Assembly (NCBI GenBank): GCA_003339415.1
Contig: PDHQ01000413.1
Coordinates: forward strand, 1 to 25,817
DNA: 25,817 bases
Source of the DNA: Ophiocordyceps camponoti-saundersi (nom. inval.)
Taxonomy: Eukaryota; Ascomycota; Sordariomycetes; Hypocreales; Ophiocordycipitaceae
Direction of reading: 5' to 3'
The notes under the pieces were generated by a model, which searched no databases, was not told where the DNA came from, and was given only the letters and a program-made list of their open reading frames with translations. The stretch's first letter is position 1. Every line of letters starts with the position of its first letter. This document shows, one piece after another, positions 11,149 to 20,765 of the stretch. Made by a program: the position numbers and the translations under genes.

Positions 11149-11600
11149 ATATAAAGCGGAGGAAGGAAAGTCTAGGGGGGAGGTAAGCTAGAGTAGCGGG
11201 GTAGCTATTTTATTATTTATTAGTAATTAGAGGGGGGGGCTATATCTTTTTCTTTTTTACTTTTTTTTCCTTTTTTTTCTTTTCTTCTTTTTATTATTTT
11301 TAGAAAAAAATATATTTCTAACCCCTTTTTTTAACTTTTTCTTTTAACTTTTAAAATAAAAGGAAAATAATAAAAATTATATAGCTATATATTAATAAAA
11401 TAATAATATTATAATACTTAAAATTACTTATAAAAAGCTTTATAACCTTTTTTATATTATATATATAGCTTAATTAGCTAATTATAAAATCTTATATTAG
11501 AAATAATAAGGTAAATAATATTATATTATATAACTATATATAAAGCTAATAAAATATATAAGCCCTTAATTAGCTAATTATTATAACTATATAAAAGCTT
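11149..11600. other. G-rich then AT-rich unassigned DNA
   Basis: Contains a G-rich stretch with an eight-G run near 11233-11240, followed by pyrimidine-rich sequence (TTTTTCTTTT words, 11250-11350) and then AT-rich DNA carrying two AATTAGCTAATTATA words near 11471 and 11570. No coding frame or RNA gene is supported. Confidence 0.5.
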
Positions 11601-11880
11601 AGTATAAGTATTAAAAAGTAAGTAAAGCTAAAAGTAAAGTTAAAAGTAAAGCTAAAAATTAAAAGCTAACTAAGCTATAAATTTATTAAAATAAGTTATA
11701 TATAATAGCTATAAAAATAGTTAAAGATATTAGTAAAAGTAAGGAACTAAATAGCTTATAAATAAGTATAAATTAAAATATAAATTTAAATATTAAGTAA
11801 AATATAAAGTAAAATATAAAGTAAAATATAAAGTAAAATATAAAGTAAAAAAAGTTAAGCTAATAATTATAAATAAAAGT
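11600..11880 (+). repeat. Lys-rich short tandem repeats
   Basis: At 11625-11665 the plus strand repeats AAAGTAAAG and AAAGCTAAA words. At about 11799-11846 a 12-bp unit (AAAATATAAAGT) repeats four times. Twelve bases is four codons; read in one frame it gives a Lys-Tyr-Lys-Val type repeat. A related Lys/Ala/Asn pattern returns near 12610-12660. This may be the remains of a low-complexity basic protein or simple-sequence expansion. Confidence 0.5.
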
Positions 11881-13130
11881 AAATTTAAGCTAACTTATAT
11901 TACGCTTAGAGGTAGAATAAAATATTAAAGCTCTATTTTATTATAATAATAATAATAGCTTAAGCTAGCGCTTTAGCTAAGATAACCGCTTTAATAGCCG
12001 CTTTTAATATTTTTTCTCCCGCTATAGCTATTAATCCTTTTCCTTAAGAGACTTATATATTAGTTTTATTATATTTAAATATACTTATTATAAGTAAGTA
12101 AATAATTATTAAAGCTAGTAAAGCGGGGGGTAAAGTAGTAAAAGCGGTAATAATAGCGGAGATAGCGATAATTATAGCTAATTTAACTATTAAACTAAAG
12201 ATAAAAGTAATAATAATAGTAAAGTTAGAAATAGAAGTAAAAATAATAAAAATAATAATAGCGGAGATAGCGATAATAAAGGTAATAATAGCGGAGGCGG
12301 TAATAGCGAAATTTATAATAAAAATAGTAATAATAATAATAATAGTAATAGCGGCGGTAATAAAGCTATTAATAAAGAAAACTATTATTATTATTATTTA
12401 CTTAAAGCTAGATTTTTATTTAAAAAAGTTTAAATTAAAAGTTTATATAAAGTTAAATAAGATTTAATCCGCTATTAGCTAATTATAATATAATATTAAC
12501 TAAGTATTATAAAATATTAATTAAAAAATAGCTAATAATATAAAAGTAAACTATTTTAAATATATTTTTATTAATATTTATAAAATAAAATATATTTTTA
12601 ATTTAAATTAATAAAAGCTAAAGCTAAAAATAAAGCTAAAAATAAAAATAAAAAATAAAATAATAGCTTAAATATTAATTACTATTATATTAATATTAAA
12701 TAGTAGGTTTAAGTAAGTAATAAAAGATAAGGGGAATAATAAAGCAGAGGGGGTAAGTAAGGTAAAGGAGGGGGTTATTATAAAGGTAATTAAAAAAGCA
12801 GAGGGGGAGATAAGAGTAAGGGAGGTAGCGGAGAAAGTAATAAAGAAGTTTAAGCTAAAGCTAAACCTTATATAAATATTAAAATCCCTTTTTATAAAGT
12901 TTATATTAATAATATAGAAGCGTATAGCGGAGAAGAATAATAATAGCTTAAAAGATAAGCTTATAAAAGTCGGAGATATTATTAAGTGCGGAGGATAAAG
13001 TAAAGGGTAAGGTAAGAAAAGGAGTAAGAAAGCTAAGCGGGCTAAGTAAGGCTAAGTAAAATAAGGAGTAGAGTTAAAAGTAAAAAGTGGAATAAAGATA
13101 TAATAATAATTATATAGCGAAAATATTAAA
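11881..13130 (+). other. Low-complexity purine-rich region with Ser/Asn/Gly-type triplets
   Basis: Between 12120 and 12375 the plus strand is mainly AGC, GGT, AAT, GAT and GCG-rich triplets, reading as Ser/Asn/Gly/Asp low complexity. From 12700 to 13100 the plus strand is strongly purine-rich (AGCAGAGGGGG near 12742 and again near 12797) and keeps four CpA/TpG sites in about 350 bp. The segment 12420-12600 is AT-rich. The triplet rhythm and strand bias suggest a degraded repetitive coding region, possibly gag-like, but no family is recognised. Confidence 0.4.
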
Positions 13131-13584
13131 AATTATCCCTTATACTTAAATTATATACTTAAGTATTTTAATATATTTAAATATTATTAAATAATAAAAA
13201 TAAGTTAAATTAGTAAAAATATTATAAATAGATAAACTAAAAAGTAAATAAGCTTATAATTATTTTATAACTAAGTATTTTATTAAAGTCCTTATAATTT
13301 TAAATTAGATTTATAGGAAATATAAATAAAAGCGTTTCTTTATAAATAATTAATTTATAATATAAAGTAAAATAAGCTATTATTTTATTTTCCTTACTAT
13401 TATAAAAATAATAAAAAATTATAATTATAGGAATATTATAAATATAGAGAAACTTATTAAAGCTAATTTTACTATTATAAAGCTAAGTTAAGGCGTTATT
13501 AAGGAATTTTAGAAAATTTTAATAAATTTATAAAATAGCGCTAGGTTTTAGTTAAGGTAGTTTATTAATAAAGTATTTAAAAAA
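13131..13584. other. AT-rich unassigned DNA upstream of R1 copy 3
   Basis: The plus frame containing ATAGAGAAACTTATTAAAGC (about 13444) continues through 13560 into the R1 copy 3 sequence with only TAA and TAG stops. It may therefore be coding, or may be part of a divergent, longer R1 relative. I do not recognise a protein. Confidence 0.35.
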
Positions 13585-13965
13585 CTAGCTATATTTCTAA
13601 AACTAAATTAAATTATCGAGGCCGCCCTAATCGAACGTAGGGATTTAGTTTATAGTAATAATAATAGCTAGGAGAATAAGTAAGCTATACGGACTCCGTA
13701 CCGGACCTAGTCTACGTATACTCTTACTACCGCGGAGTCCGCTCTAAGGGAAGTATAGGCTTCTAATTTACTAGTTAATACCTAACTTATTAAATATATA
13801 AAGTACTAGGTATAGGCGGGGTCTAACTTAAAGCTAAGGTAACGCTTAAGGGGAGGGTTTTACTTTAAGTTCTCCGGTTTTTCCCCCTTTTAGAATATAT
13901 ATAGGATAGTTCTAAGCTATATAAGGTATATTAATATATAATTTATTATTATTATTATATTTCTA
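13585..13965 (+). mobile_element. R1 copy 3: 5'-truncated, least mutated copy
   Basis: The last roughly 380 bp of R1 is present and ends, like the other copies, in repeated ATT/TTA triplets (about 13938-13960). Homology to copies 1 and 2 fades upstream of about 13585, so only the 3' part was inserted or survives. The copy is notably richer in C and G. For example 13690-13740 keeps ACGGACTCCG, CCGGACC and CGCGGAGTCC where copy 2 and especially copy 1 have T or A. A plus frame through 13610-13790 is open except for TAA/TAG codons and reads as a polar, basic C-terminal-like tail that I cannot assign. Shared 3' ends with variable 5' truncation are typical of target-primed (LINE/SINE) insertion. 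Confidence 0.65.
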
Positions 13966-15060
13966 AAACTTTCCCTTCCTAAAGTTTTAGTAAAGCTACT
14001 ATTTTTTATAAAGTTAAGCTTTTAAAATTTTAAAAAACTAAGAGGAGATATTTAAAGTTTATACTTAAATAATAAAAGAAGATTAAAAAGATTTAAAAAG
14101 AATATAAGTAAGGCGGGGCTAACTTTTATATTATTAGCGGAGATATATAATAGTTTTTTAAAAGCGGAGTAAATATAAACTATAAGTTTTTTAATATAAA
14201 GAAATTAATAGCTATAAATAGCGCGGTAAAATAAGTAAATATTAATAAGGGGAATAAAAATCTTAAACTTAATATAATAAGAAAGGGTAGCTTAGTATAC
14301 TTTAAAAATAATATAAAAGTATTTAAACTAAGTTATAGCTAGCTATTAAAAAATAAAGCTTTTAAGTTCCTTACTTAGCGGAGTTAAAGTAAAGTAAATT
14401 ATAGCGCTAAAAGCGATTATAAATTTAATAATTTTAATATAAATTTCCCTAACTTAAAAAAGTAAAAAACTTAAAGTAAATAATATAAGCTTAGTTAGGG
14501 CTAGCTATTAGTAAGCGAGCTTCTTTATAAAGCGGCGGAGGTAAGGCTTTTATTAAAATTTATAATAAATTTAAACTTTAAATATATATACCTTTTATAT
14601 TAATTAAATAATACTCTTATTAAAGATTAATAAAATTATATTAATAAAGTAAGCTTTTATAAAATATAATAGCTTACTTTTAAGTAGTTAAAAAGTTATC
14701 TTATATTTTATTACTTAATTATAATAAATACTCTAAGCTTATTTAAGCTAATAGTAAACTTAAATAAAAGTATACTTAATACTAAAAATATTAATATTAT
14801 TTATAAATTTAATAGTAAATATATTAATTACTTATTTTAAGCGCTTATAAAAAGATAAGATATATAAAATAAATAATATTAAAAAGAGCGGGGAGCTTTA
14901 AAAGATTTTAATAAAAATAAAAAAAAGGTTTAATAATTTACTATTAACTTTTATTAAGGTCTAGCCCTTATATTATATTTAGGTTATTAACTTAAATATT
15001 AAACTTATAGATTAGCCTTACGATTAAATAATAAGGCTACTACTATTTAGCTTAGAGGCT
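13966..15060. other. AT-rich RIP-saturated DNA, unassigned
   Basis: There are scattered islands with CG words (AAGGCGGGGC near 14110, AGCGGCGGAGGTAAGG near 14532) in AT-rich sequence. No CpA or TpG was seen over the whole 1.1 kb. It lies upstream of the chromovirus and could include its 5' LTR, but I found no matching copy downstream. No recognisable protein motif. Confidence 0.45.
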
Positions 15061-15063
15061 TAT

Positions 15064-15245
15064 AGCGGAAGGATTAAATAGAACGGAATAGGAAGGATAG
15101 TTAAATAGGAAGGCAAAAAAGCTTTAAAAGAAAAAGCAGTATATATAGCTATTTAGCACGCTAGAATATAGCTTCCTTAGAAGCTCTCTATATATAATTA
15201 TTATTATATATAGCTTAGTAAATAAGTATCCCTTTAACTAGTCCC
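15064..15245 (+). repeat. Candidate 5' LTR end of the chromovirus
   Basis: The segment contains CTAGAATATAGCTTCC and AAGCTCTCTATATATAATT (TATA-like), then GTAAATAAGTATCCC, a layout common near the 3' end of fungal LTRs. It sits directly upstream of the stretch leading into the gag-pol frame. Three residual CpA sites fall in 15114-15157. No matching second LTR was found before the end of the window, so the call rests on position and style only. Confidence 0.3.
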
Positions 15246-15299
15246 TTAATAGAATTATATATTTTTTTCTTATAAACTTCTACCCTTATCTTTAATATT

Positions 15300-16830
15300 A
15301 ATAAATTAATTAGATTTATTAAATTAAATTAAATCGGAATAGCTAACTTATAAGACTAAATAAAAGGGCTTTAGTAATCTTAAGCTAGCTTTAGCAGATA
15401 CTAATAACTTTTATAATAAGAGTTATAAGTTTAGTTATTAGAATAATAAATATAGGTAATATAATATATAATAAAAGATAGGGAGGAATATTATTAGCAG
15501 ATTTTAAAGTATATAGAATAGTACTTTAAAAAGTAAGCTAATACCTTTCTTATAAGTAAGGAAGCGGAGTAAAAGGCTTTATTATAAAAAGCGTAATTTG
15601 CTATTTAGTAATAAGCCGTAACTTTCCTTATAATAAAAAAAGCAGAATATACCTAAGAACTTATAACTATATATATAAACGCCTTTAAGGAAATATTATA
15701 AATAAACCTTATTAAACTAACTTTTGCTAAAGTTACGCTTAACTAAGCTTAGATTAACGCGGCCCTTATAAGGTAAAAAGAACTTTAGCTTAAGTAAAAT
15801 AAATTATTAAATTCCTTTTACTTTTTTATAAGTTAGCTAATTTACTAATATAATATTTATAAGCCTTAAGGTAAAGCTAGAAATATAAATTATATCTAAA
15901 TATAAATCTTAAACTATTTTCCTAAGGATAAAATATAGAAAATATTAGCCTTTTAGTAATCTAATAGCCTTAGTAGAAAAAGGCACTTAAAAGACTTTTT
16001 TAACTACCTTTATTAAACTTTTAGTAATATTTAAGAATAAAAAAGGGCTTAAAATAAGCTCCGGACCTTAATTTACTATAACGGATAGATATTTAGTAAC
16101 TTTATTCTTAAGTTCGAAGAGGTCCTAGTAACTATAGCTAAATCTATAAGTTAAGATAATTTCGCAAAACTAACTTAGCTATGCGGGGCCTTTTCCTTAA
16201 TATTTTAAAACTTTCTAGTTATAGTTAATATACTTTACGAATATTCCCCGTTTATTAATCGTTTATAAGGTCTTATATAGTTATTTAAATAAACCTTATA
16301 CTTTCTTAGGGTAGCTAAGAAATACTAACTTAACCCTAATAAATATATAAGAGGCGCTAGGGGTATTCCTATAAACCTAAGTATAGGAAAGGGCGCTAAT
16401 AAGGATATTTTAATAAATACGATAAGGGATAAAAAAAAAGAAGTAAAAAGGGAAAGATAGTAACTATAATAAGACTCTTACTTAAATACTTAGAAATACC
16501 TCCTAAGCTAAGTAAGTAAAAAGATTAATATTAGAATAATATAAAATATTAAGCCTTTATATAAGATATAAAATAAATATATACTTAGTTTATAATTATA
16601 ATTTTTATTTTTTATAAAGGCTTTAATAAAAGGCCCTAGGAGATACCTATATTAACTATATAAAAATCTTACCTTAAGTTAAGGAATATAACTCTAACGA
16701 TAACTAAGGAAAAGAATAGCTTTAGGGTATTATAATATTCTAAAAAATAAGGTAATATAAATAAAAGAAAAGAAAAATATCCTCTATACTAAACTTATAA
16801 CCTTATTTACTAAGATTCTTATAATCTTAA
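15300..16830 (+). pseudogene. Probable gag region of the chromovirus
   Basis: This stretch lies between the candidate LTR and the protease and would hold the capsid/nucleocapsid protein. In the pol frame (≡0 mod 3) it reads mostly as polar, Lys/Gln/Asn-rich sequence interrupted by TAA and TAG. I could not identify a capsid motif or a zinc knuckle with confidence, so the assignment rests on position. Residual CpA/TpG sites are more frequent than average here (15395, 15498, 15599, 15643, 15725, 15984, 16165, 16182), including one of only two plus-strand ATG triplets (16181). Confidence 0.45.
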
Positions 16831-16844
16831 ATAACTTAAAATTA

Positions 16845-17110
16845 GTAAATATATTAGTTAATAAAAGCTATAAGAGCTATTTTATAATATATCCGCGGCT
16901 AATATAAAACTTACGAATACTAATAGAAAGAATCTTAGCCTAATAAGTAAAAAGGGTAATAATAAGCAGACTAAAAGTATTAAGTATTACTTAGCTCTCG
17001 CTTAAGATAAATAGCTTTAGTTAATTAATTATAGCTTATATAGTACTTAATCTTAATTTCCTAATTATTCTTAGTAAGCCTTAGCTATTATATATAAAGT
17101 CTTACTTAGT
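16845..17110 (+). pseudogene. Retropepsin-like aspartic protease domain of pol
   Basis: The protease would cut the gag-pol polyprotein. The active-site segment is at 16854-16868: a Leu-Val pair followed by AAT AAA AGC, where an Asp is expected directly after Val, so Asp has become Asn in a T-G context. About 60 codons downstream a segment reading NLNFLIILSKP-stop-L (about 17053-17090) corresponds to the family's N-NLNYDIILGKPWL-type ending, with Trp turned into TAG. It is in the same frame as RT. Confidence 0.7.
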
Positions 17111-17419
17111 CCTTTATAAAGATTATATATAATATAAAGATTTATAATAATAAGTATAAGTTACTAGTATTTACTTTTATTTAATAAAAGAGATCTTAAA
17201 CGCTATATACTTTTATAGCTTAATTTTTATTAAAAAAGTAAGGAGAAGATAAAAAGAACTATATTATTAAAAAAAGGATTTTACTAAATACTTAGAGATC
17301 TAAGTAATAAGAGTTAAAAATATAAAAAAAGTATTATAAGATAAGATTCCTTAAATAGATAACTAATTATAAGAACGTATCTTAATAGAATTTTATAATA
17401 TATTTCCTTTTTTTTATAA

Positions 17420-17699
17420 ATAGGAGGCGGATAAGTTAAACTTATATAAGGAAAGTATAGATTATTATATATTACTTAAAAAAAAAGTAAATAATAAAAA
17501 ACCTTAGATTTTATTTAGTCCCTTTTATAATATATTAAAGGAGGAATTACTTATTCTTAAAAAGATATTATAAGACCTTTTTTAGAAAGGCTTTATTTAA
17601 CTTAGTAACTTACTTATAGATACCTTAATCCTCTTCGTAAGGAAACCCGGGGGAGGATTATAGTTTTATATAAATTTCTGCGTATTAAATATAATTATA
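17420..17699 (+). pseudogene. Reverse transcriptase, N-terminal part (chromovirus pol)
   Basis: The frame begins with a segment reading EADKL (about 17434) and a PFYNILKEEL-like stretch (about 17523), followed by KGFI and LFVRKPGGGL (17626-17660), then Phe-Tyr-Ile-Asn-Phe where Ty3/gypsy enzymes have F-C-I/V-D-Y/F. The domain is interrupted at 17699 within the ALN-ITI segment by insertion I2 and resumes at 19410. Confidence 0.85.
17687..17699 (+). repeat. Left 13-bp target-site duplication of I2
   Basis: AAATATAATTATA here is repeated exactly at 19409-19421. Joining the RT frame across one copy restores a continuous ALNxITxLNRYPLPL-type motif. The motif is AT-rich, so part of the match may be chance. 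Confidence 0.7.
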
Positions 17700-19408
17700 T
17701 AATCTTTACTAAGGGCGGGAGGCAGCAGGCCCTAAAGCGGTACGCGGCTAGCAGCCGCTTAAATAACTTAATTAGCGCGGGAGCTATTATAACGCGCAAT
17801 AGCGCAAGTCTCCTTAACACGCTAAATAGTATTTTTCTACTACCTTTATTAGTATAGAACTTACCTTAAACTTATTATAACTTTAATTTTAACTTACTAA
17901 CTAAGAGTTATAACTAAAGCTTAGCTTATAAGCTACCCTAACTATAGCGTAAATAGCTTTTATTATAGCGGGATTAGTAATTAGCTTATATTTAATACGA
18001 TTATTCGCGTACTTTATATAAGATATACTAAGCTAGTTTACTCTAACTATTAGTAAGTTTAGGCGCGTATTAAGGCTAAATATTTATTACGCTATATTTA
18101 GTAGAATCTTTAAAGCTTATAAGCGTACTAATATAACTAATATAGAATATATTATAAAGGTAGTTTCTTTTAATAAGTATTCTATTTTTAGTATAAGTTA
18201 GCTATAGATAATATATATATTTATAAAAACTACTTATATAATTAATTTTATTAAAGTTACTAATTTAATAATAGCTTACTTACGCTAGTAAAAATAACCC
18301 CCCCCTTTTTTATATATTTTTAAGCCTTAAGTTACTAATTTATAAAAATAACTTTCTAATTAAGTATAAGTGCTTATAATAATTTTTATTCTTTATAATA
18401 AATAATAAAAGTATAAATAACTAATATAAAAATATAATAACTACTTTATAATATAATATAGAAAATCTAGTATTTTATTATATTTATTATATAAATAAAT
18501 AACTAAGGTTATTATTTTATACTTTAAAAGCACTAGTATAATATATTATTACCTTTATATATAAGGCTCCGGCCCTTTAAGGCTAAGAATAATATAGACC
18601 TTTAAGACCTTATACGGATCCGTTACGGTCGGCGTTTCTAGATTTTACGGAAATAGGTAATACGGAAAGCCGAATATTAAACTAACTATAATATTTTCCG
18701 GACTTCCGAAAATACTCCTAAATACGTTATCTTCTAGCATATAAATTAACCCTCTCCTTAACTGGAAAGGTCACTGCGTTTATAAGAAATAAAGTATTTA
18801 GAGAAGAGGTTTTTCCTACCACTTAGTAGATAGTAATTTAATTACTTACTCTCTTCCCTACCTTCTAAATAATTCTGTTATTAACCTATTATTATAAAAT
18901 TACTACTATTCTAATCCGATTTAAACGCGCTTCTATATCTAATAATCCTATTATTTAAATCTCTATTACTAGATAATTAATTATCTTCCCAACCTTAAAC
19001 CGATCGAAAGTACTATCCGACTTCTATTTAGTACTTATATTAAGAAAGCTTTATAAAAAGATATATATTTAAGTATATACTATATATATAAGGGGTATAT
19101 AGCTATATATTAAAAAGTTAAGAAATATATATTAAGGCCTTAAAGGGGTATATACTAGCTTATATAGGTAGTATATATTACTACTCTCTTTATCTTTTTT
19201 TCCTTATCTTTCCTTATATTATATAATATTATCGTAGCTAACGGCTATTTCCTTTATATATATCGCGTATCTTACCCGGCCTTAAGCTAGCCGCAGTCCT
19301 ACCGCGCTATAGGGGGTTTTACCTCCTACGGGAGGGTTTTTCCTACCTAATATATTATTAAGTTTCTAATAGCTTTTATAGCTACTAGCGTAATAATATA
19401 ATAATAAA
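17700..19408. mobile_element. I2: 1.7-kb unclassified insertion inside RT
   Basis: The insertion splits the chromovirus RT and is flanked by a 13-bp direct repeat. It starts TAATCTTTACTAAGGGCGGG and ends in an A/T-triplet tail (TAATAATATAATAATAA). It keeps far more CpA/TpG than its surroundings: seven at 17723-17818 together with 17805, and seven at 18738-18990. It also keeps GC-rich words such as GGCAGCAGGCCC, TACGGATCCGTTACGG (near 18613) and CCCCCCCC (18297). A GGTTTTTCCTACC word occurs twice (about 18808 and 19336). No protein family or tRNA-like promoter was recognised. The duplication size and A-rich end suggest a LINE- or SINE-type insertion, but a 5-6 bp duplication with RIP-altered TG...CA ends (LTR-like) is also possible. 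Confidence 0.6.
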
Positions 19409-19421
19409 AAATATAATTATA
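19409..19421 (+). repeat. Right 13-bp target-site duplication of I2
   Basis: Exact copy of 17687-17699. The codons AAT ATA ATT ATA are in the same frame on both sides. Confidence 0.7.
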
Positions 19422-20080
19422 GTCTTAAATAGATATTTACTTTTTTTACTTAGTAATACCTTTTAGTTATTAGCTAAGTTTTAATAGTTAATAAAGCTAG
19501 ATATCGTATAAGCTTTTTATAAAATATAGATTATTAAAAGAGAGGAATTAAAGATAGTATTTAAAACCCGGTATAGCTTTTTCGAATAAATAGTTACCTT
19601 ATTTAAACTTATAAAGGCTCTTATTACTTTCTAGAAATATATTAATAATATTTTTTAGCTATATTTTAATAAGCTTTACTTAGCTTATATTAATAATATT
19701 ATTATTTACTTTAATAATACTAAAAAGAACTATTTCCGTAAAGTACGCTTAGTTTTATATAAGCTTTAGAAATATAAGCTTTATCTAAACTTAGATAAGT
19801 ACGAATTTATAGTTAAAAAAGTAAAATACTTAAAATTTATAATACTAGCGGGAGTTAAGCTTTAAGCGGACTTAGAAAAGATTAAGATAATTATTAACTA
19901 AGTTATATTAACTTCCCTTAAAAGCTTTCGCGGATTCCTAAGCTTTGCTAACTTTTACTAGCTTTTTATTACGGATTTTACTAAAATAATAAAACTATTA
20001 ATAAACCTAATAAAGAAAAAAGTTAAGTTTATTTAAAGTTTAGATTAAAAGTAAGCTTTCTAGGAAGTTAAGAACTTATT
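19410..20080 (+). pseudogene. Reverse transcriptase, C-terminal part, catalytic Asp lost
   Basis: After I2 the frame resumes with LNRYLLPL (19425), then TKLDI-QAF-KI (the first palm Asp is retained, 19500-19502), FKTRY---E-IVTPFGL-NAP-TFQ-YIN (about 19560-19645, recognisable but with stops), and the active site AYIDD now AYINN (19683-19697). This is followed by VRLVL-KL, L-LDKYEF-VKKVKYL (about 19745-19830), SFRGFLSFANFY (about 19920-19960) and the connection LTKKKVKF. These are the hallmarks of Ty3/gypsy RT. ATTGATGAT to ATTAATAAT is exactly what RIP on the opposite strand gives. Confidence 0.92.
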
Positions 20081-20084
20081 TATA

Positions 20085-20500
20085 AGAGCCTTTTTATTAA
20101 TAAAATAAAACTTTAAAAACCTTACGTTTTTAGAAATAGATACTAGCGCTTATATTATAAGAGGTTATCTTTACTAGAAACGAGATAAATAGAAATAACT
20201 AATAGCGTTTTTTTCTATAAAAATAAACGTAGCCGAATATAACTATTTTATATACTATAAAGAGATATTAGTAATTATTAAATACTTAAAATAGTAGTAT
20301 ACTAAACTATATAGTTATAATAGCTTTAATATTATTATTAATTATAAAAACTTAAAGTATTTTATAACTCGCTAGTACTTTTTAAAATAATAAGCGCGTT
20401 AAGCTAAGTACTTATTATAATTTAACTTTAAAATTTATTATTAACTTAATAAATAAGCTATAGTCCTAGACGCCTTTTCCTATAAGAATTAAGATAAACC
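20085..20500 (+). pseudogene. RNase H domain of chromovirus pol
   Basis: RNase H removes the RNA strand during reverse transcription. The domain shows LEIDTSAY (20130-20153, first catalytic Asp retained), a GGYL-QK-like segment, IAFFS-K---AE-NY-IY-KEILAI (about 20197-20280), a YKNLKYF motif (about 20343) equivalent to DHKNLEYF, RQARWAE-like (about 20395), and the closing DAFS (20467-20480) equivalent to ADALSR. All stops are TAA/TAG. Confidence 0.88.
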
Positions 20501-20750
20501 TTTAATTATAAAAAAGGAAGACGCTTATTTTATATAAATAATTCCCGAAAAAGCTTTATAATTTTACTTATAAGCTATAATAATTAATATTCTAGGAAAC
20601 CTTACTAATATTTTAAAAAAGGAAAAAGGAGAGGATAGATAATAAAATATAAGCATAGCTATAAAAAACGCTATAAATCCGCAAGATAATATCTTACTAA
20701 AAACTTAAGTTTTCTCTAATAATAAGCTTTAAGAACTTTAAAATAAAATA

Positions 20751-20765
20751 GTATTATAAGACTTA
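20751..20765 (+). repeat. Left 15-bp target-site duplication of R1 copy 2
   Basis: GTATTATAAGACTTA here is repeated exactly at 22643-22657. The pol frame continues across one copy after removal of the insertion. Confidence 0.8.

Noticed and set aside
13585..13965. R1 copy 3 as the C terminus of a pogo/Fot1-type transposase
   Set aside because: A plus frame is open and polar, but I could not see a DDE motif or helix-turn-helix upstream, and R1 copies end in (TTA)n with a long duplication rather than inverted repeats with a TA duplication.
17700..17830. tRNA gene or tRNA-derived SINE head in the GC-rich start of I2
   Set aside because: I could not place a cloverleaf or convincing A and B boxes.
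11233..18304. G8 run at 11233 and C8 run at 18297 as terminal inverted repeats of one DNA transposon
   Set aside because: Flanking bases do not match beyond the homopolymer, and a similar C8 run at 24243 is in the same orientation as the 18297 run.
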